DNA of 7,391 nt from an uncultured Pseudomonadota bacterium. GTDB lineage: Bacteria > Bdellovibrionota_B > Oligoflexia > Oligoflexales > Bog-1112. This document shows, one piece after another, positions 6,177 to 7,391 of the stretch (positions are counted from its first letter, which is position 1; every line of letters begins with the position of its first letter). Both the position numbers and the translations under genes were made by a program. Where the stretch lies: contig CALBMD010000201.1 of NCBI GenBank assembly GCA_937896265.1, positions 1-7,391 of the forward strand. Direction: 5' to 3'. The notes beneath the pieces were generated by a model. It ran no database searches. It was not told the origin of the DNA and saw only the letters and a list, made by a program, of their open reading frames with translations.

Positions 6177-6616
6177 AAGTGAGAAAAATGACAAGAACAA
6201 GCCTTTTGAATATGAGCTTTGGTTTTTTTATGCTTTTTTTTGGCTCCTGTAGTGGAGCCTTTCTTGCTAATATAACTACAGAAAATATACTTCATGAGCC
6301 CAAAGAGCTAAGTGCTTGGGCCTATGTGCTTTTTAAAAGTTCTCATGGTCATGGTAATCTATTTGCTATGATTCAAATACTCTTTGCCCTATCTCTTCCT
6401 CATATCAAAACCAAAAAATCCCTGCAAACCGCGCAGAGTATAGGATTGACTCTTGGTACTTTTACAATGACTGTGCTTGTTTATTTTCGCTCTTTGTTCA
6501 AGCCAGAACATATAGATATATTAGGATTTTTTGTTGGTTTATCGCTTAGCCTATTTATGATTGCTTTACTAAGTCATTCGGTAAGCTTAATGAAGGCCTG
6601 TTTTATGCAGCGTTAG
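6173..6616 (+). CDS. Small membrane protein with four predicted helices, function unknown
   Basis: I do not recognise this family. From GTG 6173 it is 147 residues with a basic N-terminus (Lys2, Arg4, Lys5, Arg8) and four hydrophobic segments at roughly 11-32, 60-78, 88-108 and 114-134, so it should sit in the inner membrane. A K-S-S-H-G-H-G-N stretch (55-62, His58 and His60) sits at the entrance of the second segment; such paired histidines can bind metal or haem, but nothing else here proves this. F-G-S-C at 23-26 resembles a weak lipobox, but three later membrane segments make a lipoprotein unlikely. GTG overlaps the rppH stop as GTGA without a clear Shine-Dalgarno; ATG 6188, which would give 142 residues, is an equally possible start. 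The 3' end overlaps the convergent regulator gene by 14 bp. Confidence 0.65.
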   Translation: MKVRKMTRTSLLNMSFGFFMLFFGSCSGAFLANITTENILHEPKELSAWAYVLFKSSHGHGNLFAMIQILFALSLPHIKTKKSLQTAQSIGLTLGTFTMTVLVYFRSLFKPEHIDILGFFVGLSLSLFMIALLSHSVSLMKACFMQR

Positions 6617-7151
6617 ATTTTTTCATAGCTAAAAAAATCTCTTGCGCCTCTTTTGCTAGCTCTGTTGAAACAACTTTTTCTAACTTAGCATTACCAGCAA
6701 GAAGTTTTTTGAGATTACGCTGGTTCTCCACTATGGAAAGAAGCCGTGAAAGATGGTTGCGCTTTTCCATACCTTCTTGAATGAATTGGTGTAATTCATC
6801 AATAGAAAATGGCTTACGCAGATAGCCATCAGCTTCCTTTAACAGAGATTCTTTGTCTTCGACAAGAAAGGCTCCAGAGATAAGAAGTACTGGAATAGTT
6901 AAATCTTTTCTTTTGATTTTTTTCATAAGGGCAAAGCCATCAACTCTAGGCATATCTATATCTGAAATGACAAGATCGATTTGTTTTTCTTTTAGAGCTA
7001 AGATAGCCTCTTTTGCGTTTTTGACAACGATAACGCGTGAGAAAAATTTATTTAGATGAATTTTGAAAAATTTAAGGAGTGTTGAGTCATCATCAACAAC
7101 AAGGATATAGCTTTCTCGGTCATAGTTTTGTTTTGCTTTTTCGATCTTCAT
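6603..7151 (-). CDS. Single-domain response regulator (CheY-like receiver with helical C-terminal tail)
   Basis: The 182-residue protein has one REC domain at about 15-135 and no recognisable DNA-binding or enzymatic output domain. All receiver residues are present: acidic cluster Asp20-Asp21-Asp22, phospho-acceptor Asp64 in D-L-V-I-S-D-I-D-M-P, Ser92 in V-L-L-I-S-G, and Lys113 in L-R-K-P-F. The last roughly 50 residues (E-K-R-N-H-L onwards) are charged, leucine-rich and probably helical, perhaps a coiled coil for dimerisation or partner binding. It would be phosphorylated by a histidine kinase not in the window. ATG 7151 is preceded by AAGGGGG with a long 10-nt spacer. It follows the partial TPR-like gene by 74 bp on the same strand and may be co-transcribed with it, since I see no convincing promoter in the gap. 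Confidence 0.88.
   Translation of the reverse strand: MKIEKAKQNYDRESYILVVDDDSTLLKFFKIHLNKFFSRVIVVKNAKEAILALKEKQIDLVISDIDMPRVDGFALMKKIKRKDLTIPVLLISGAFLVEDKESLLKEADGYLRKPFSIDELHQFIQEGMEKRNHLSRLLSIVENQRNLKKLLAGNAKLEKVVSTELAKEAQEIFLAMKKSNAA
6615..6640. terminator. AT-only inverted repeat at the convergent gene junction, possible weak terminator
   Basis: AGATTTTTT (6615-6623) and AAAAAATCT (6632-6640) are perfect 9-bp complements around an 8-nt loop, located right at the stop of the membrane-protein gene. The stem is nearly all A-U, so hairpin strength is low. It also lies in the coding part of the regulator on the other strand (its lysine-rich C-terminus), so it may be coincidental. Confidence 0.2.
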
Positions 7152-7225
7152 GGAGTGGCGGCCCCCTTGCAGAATCTATCGGTGAGAGCCTCTATAAAAG
7201 TAAGGAAAAATTTGATTTAGTAAAT

Positions 7226-7391
7226 TTATGATTTAAAATCAGCTAAATAGGAAGATGCAAAATCTCGAATATTCATAGGAGTTTCTCGAATTTGTAAAAG
7301 TTCTGAAAGAAGACGCTGTGCCTCACGTGGCTTTTGTAGATGATCAAGATATAAGATAGCTAAATTTAAGCGACCATAGACATTTTGTGGG
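7226..7391 (-). CDS. C-terminal end of a TPR-like protein (cut by the window edge)
   Basis: The minus strand reads open from the right edge to TAA at 7228-7226, giving 54 residues. The segment N-x-Y-G-R-L-N-L-A-I-L-Y-L (about 3-15) followed by P-R-E-A-Q-R-L-L-S-E-L-L (21-32) has the spacing of a tetratricopeptide repeat helix pair: small residue at helix A, then A-x-x-x-L-x-x-L in helix B. The tail ends D-F-A-S-S-Y-L-A-D-F-K-S. TPR proteins act as protein-interaction scaffolds; no more specific role can be given from this fragment. It lies upstream of the response regulator in the same direction. Confidence 0.6.
   Translation of the reverse strand, partial: PQNVYGRLNLAILYLDHLQKPREAQRLLSELLQIRETPMNIRDFASSYLADFKS

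Noticed and set aside
6236..6253. F-G-S-C as a lipobox making the membrane protein a lipoprotein.
   Set aside because: The -3 position is Phe rather than Leu-like, and three more hydrophobic segments follow, which fits a polytopic membrane protein.
6104..6295. Minus-strand open frame across the rppH/membrane-protein junction.
   Set aside because: Its lysine-rich composition reflects the complement of coding sequence on the plus strand, and both plus-strand genes are better supported.
1..7391. Search for CRISPR arrays, tRNA genes, insertion sequences, toxin-antitoxin or phage-defence modules.
   Set aside because: No regularly spaced repeats, cloverleaf, transposase or defence-type domains were seen; nearly all of the window is accounted for by the listed genes.

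Overview
The window comes from an AT-rich (about 40% GC by eye), gene-dense bacterial chromosome. A Gram-negative host is likely: one gene encodes a small exported protein that looks like an outer-membrane beta-barrel, and an RppH-type RNA pyrophosphohydrolase is present. The lineage cannot be fixed from sequence alone. A sufB-sufC-sufD-sufU order is unlike the enterobacterial sufABCDSE operon. Low-GC groups such as Bdellovibrionota-like bacteria, environmental chlamydiae or Legionella-like bacteria would fit, but this is a guess. I see no mobile element, CRISPR array, tRNA or rRNA.

The left half (1-3653, minus strand) is an iron-sulfur cluster assembly operon read right to left: sufB, sufC, sufD, then the first 62 codons of sufU, cut by the window edge. 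The genes are tightly packed: 18 bp between sufB and sufC, a 4-bp ATGA overlap between sufC and sufD, and an 8-bp overlap between sufD and sufU. SufB, SufC and SufD form the scaffold ATPase complex and SufU is a sulfur-transfer or scaffold partner. The cysteine desulfurase SufS is not in the window. sufB most likely starts at TTG 3653, not at the first possible in-frame start (TTG 3725). Between a candidate promoter and this start lies a leader of about 100 nt with an 11-bp perfect inverted repeat and internal helices. It is the most unusual non-coding structure in the window.

A 198-bp divergent intergenic region separates sufB from a plus-strand acetyl-CoA C-acetyltransferase-type thiolase (3852-5006). 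The thiolase overlaps by 3 bp, tail to tail, with the small exported protein gene on the minus strand (5003-5611). Upstream of that gene are a tandem 11-bp repeat and a strong extended -10 promoter, placed so that the longer ORF start at 5665 lies outside the transcript.

The right part holds a plus-strand pair, rppH and a four-helix membrane protein, probably translationally coupled. It converges with 14 bp of overlap on a minus-strand single-domain response regulator, which follows the C-terminal end of a TPR-like protein cut by the right edge. Most of the window is conserved housekeeping content. I do not see a clear new multi-gene system. The points most worth checking are the sufB leader, the missing sufS next to sufU, and the uncharacterised membrane protein coupled to rppH.
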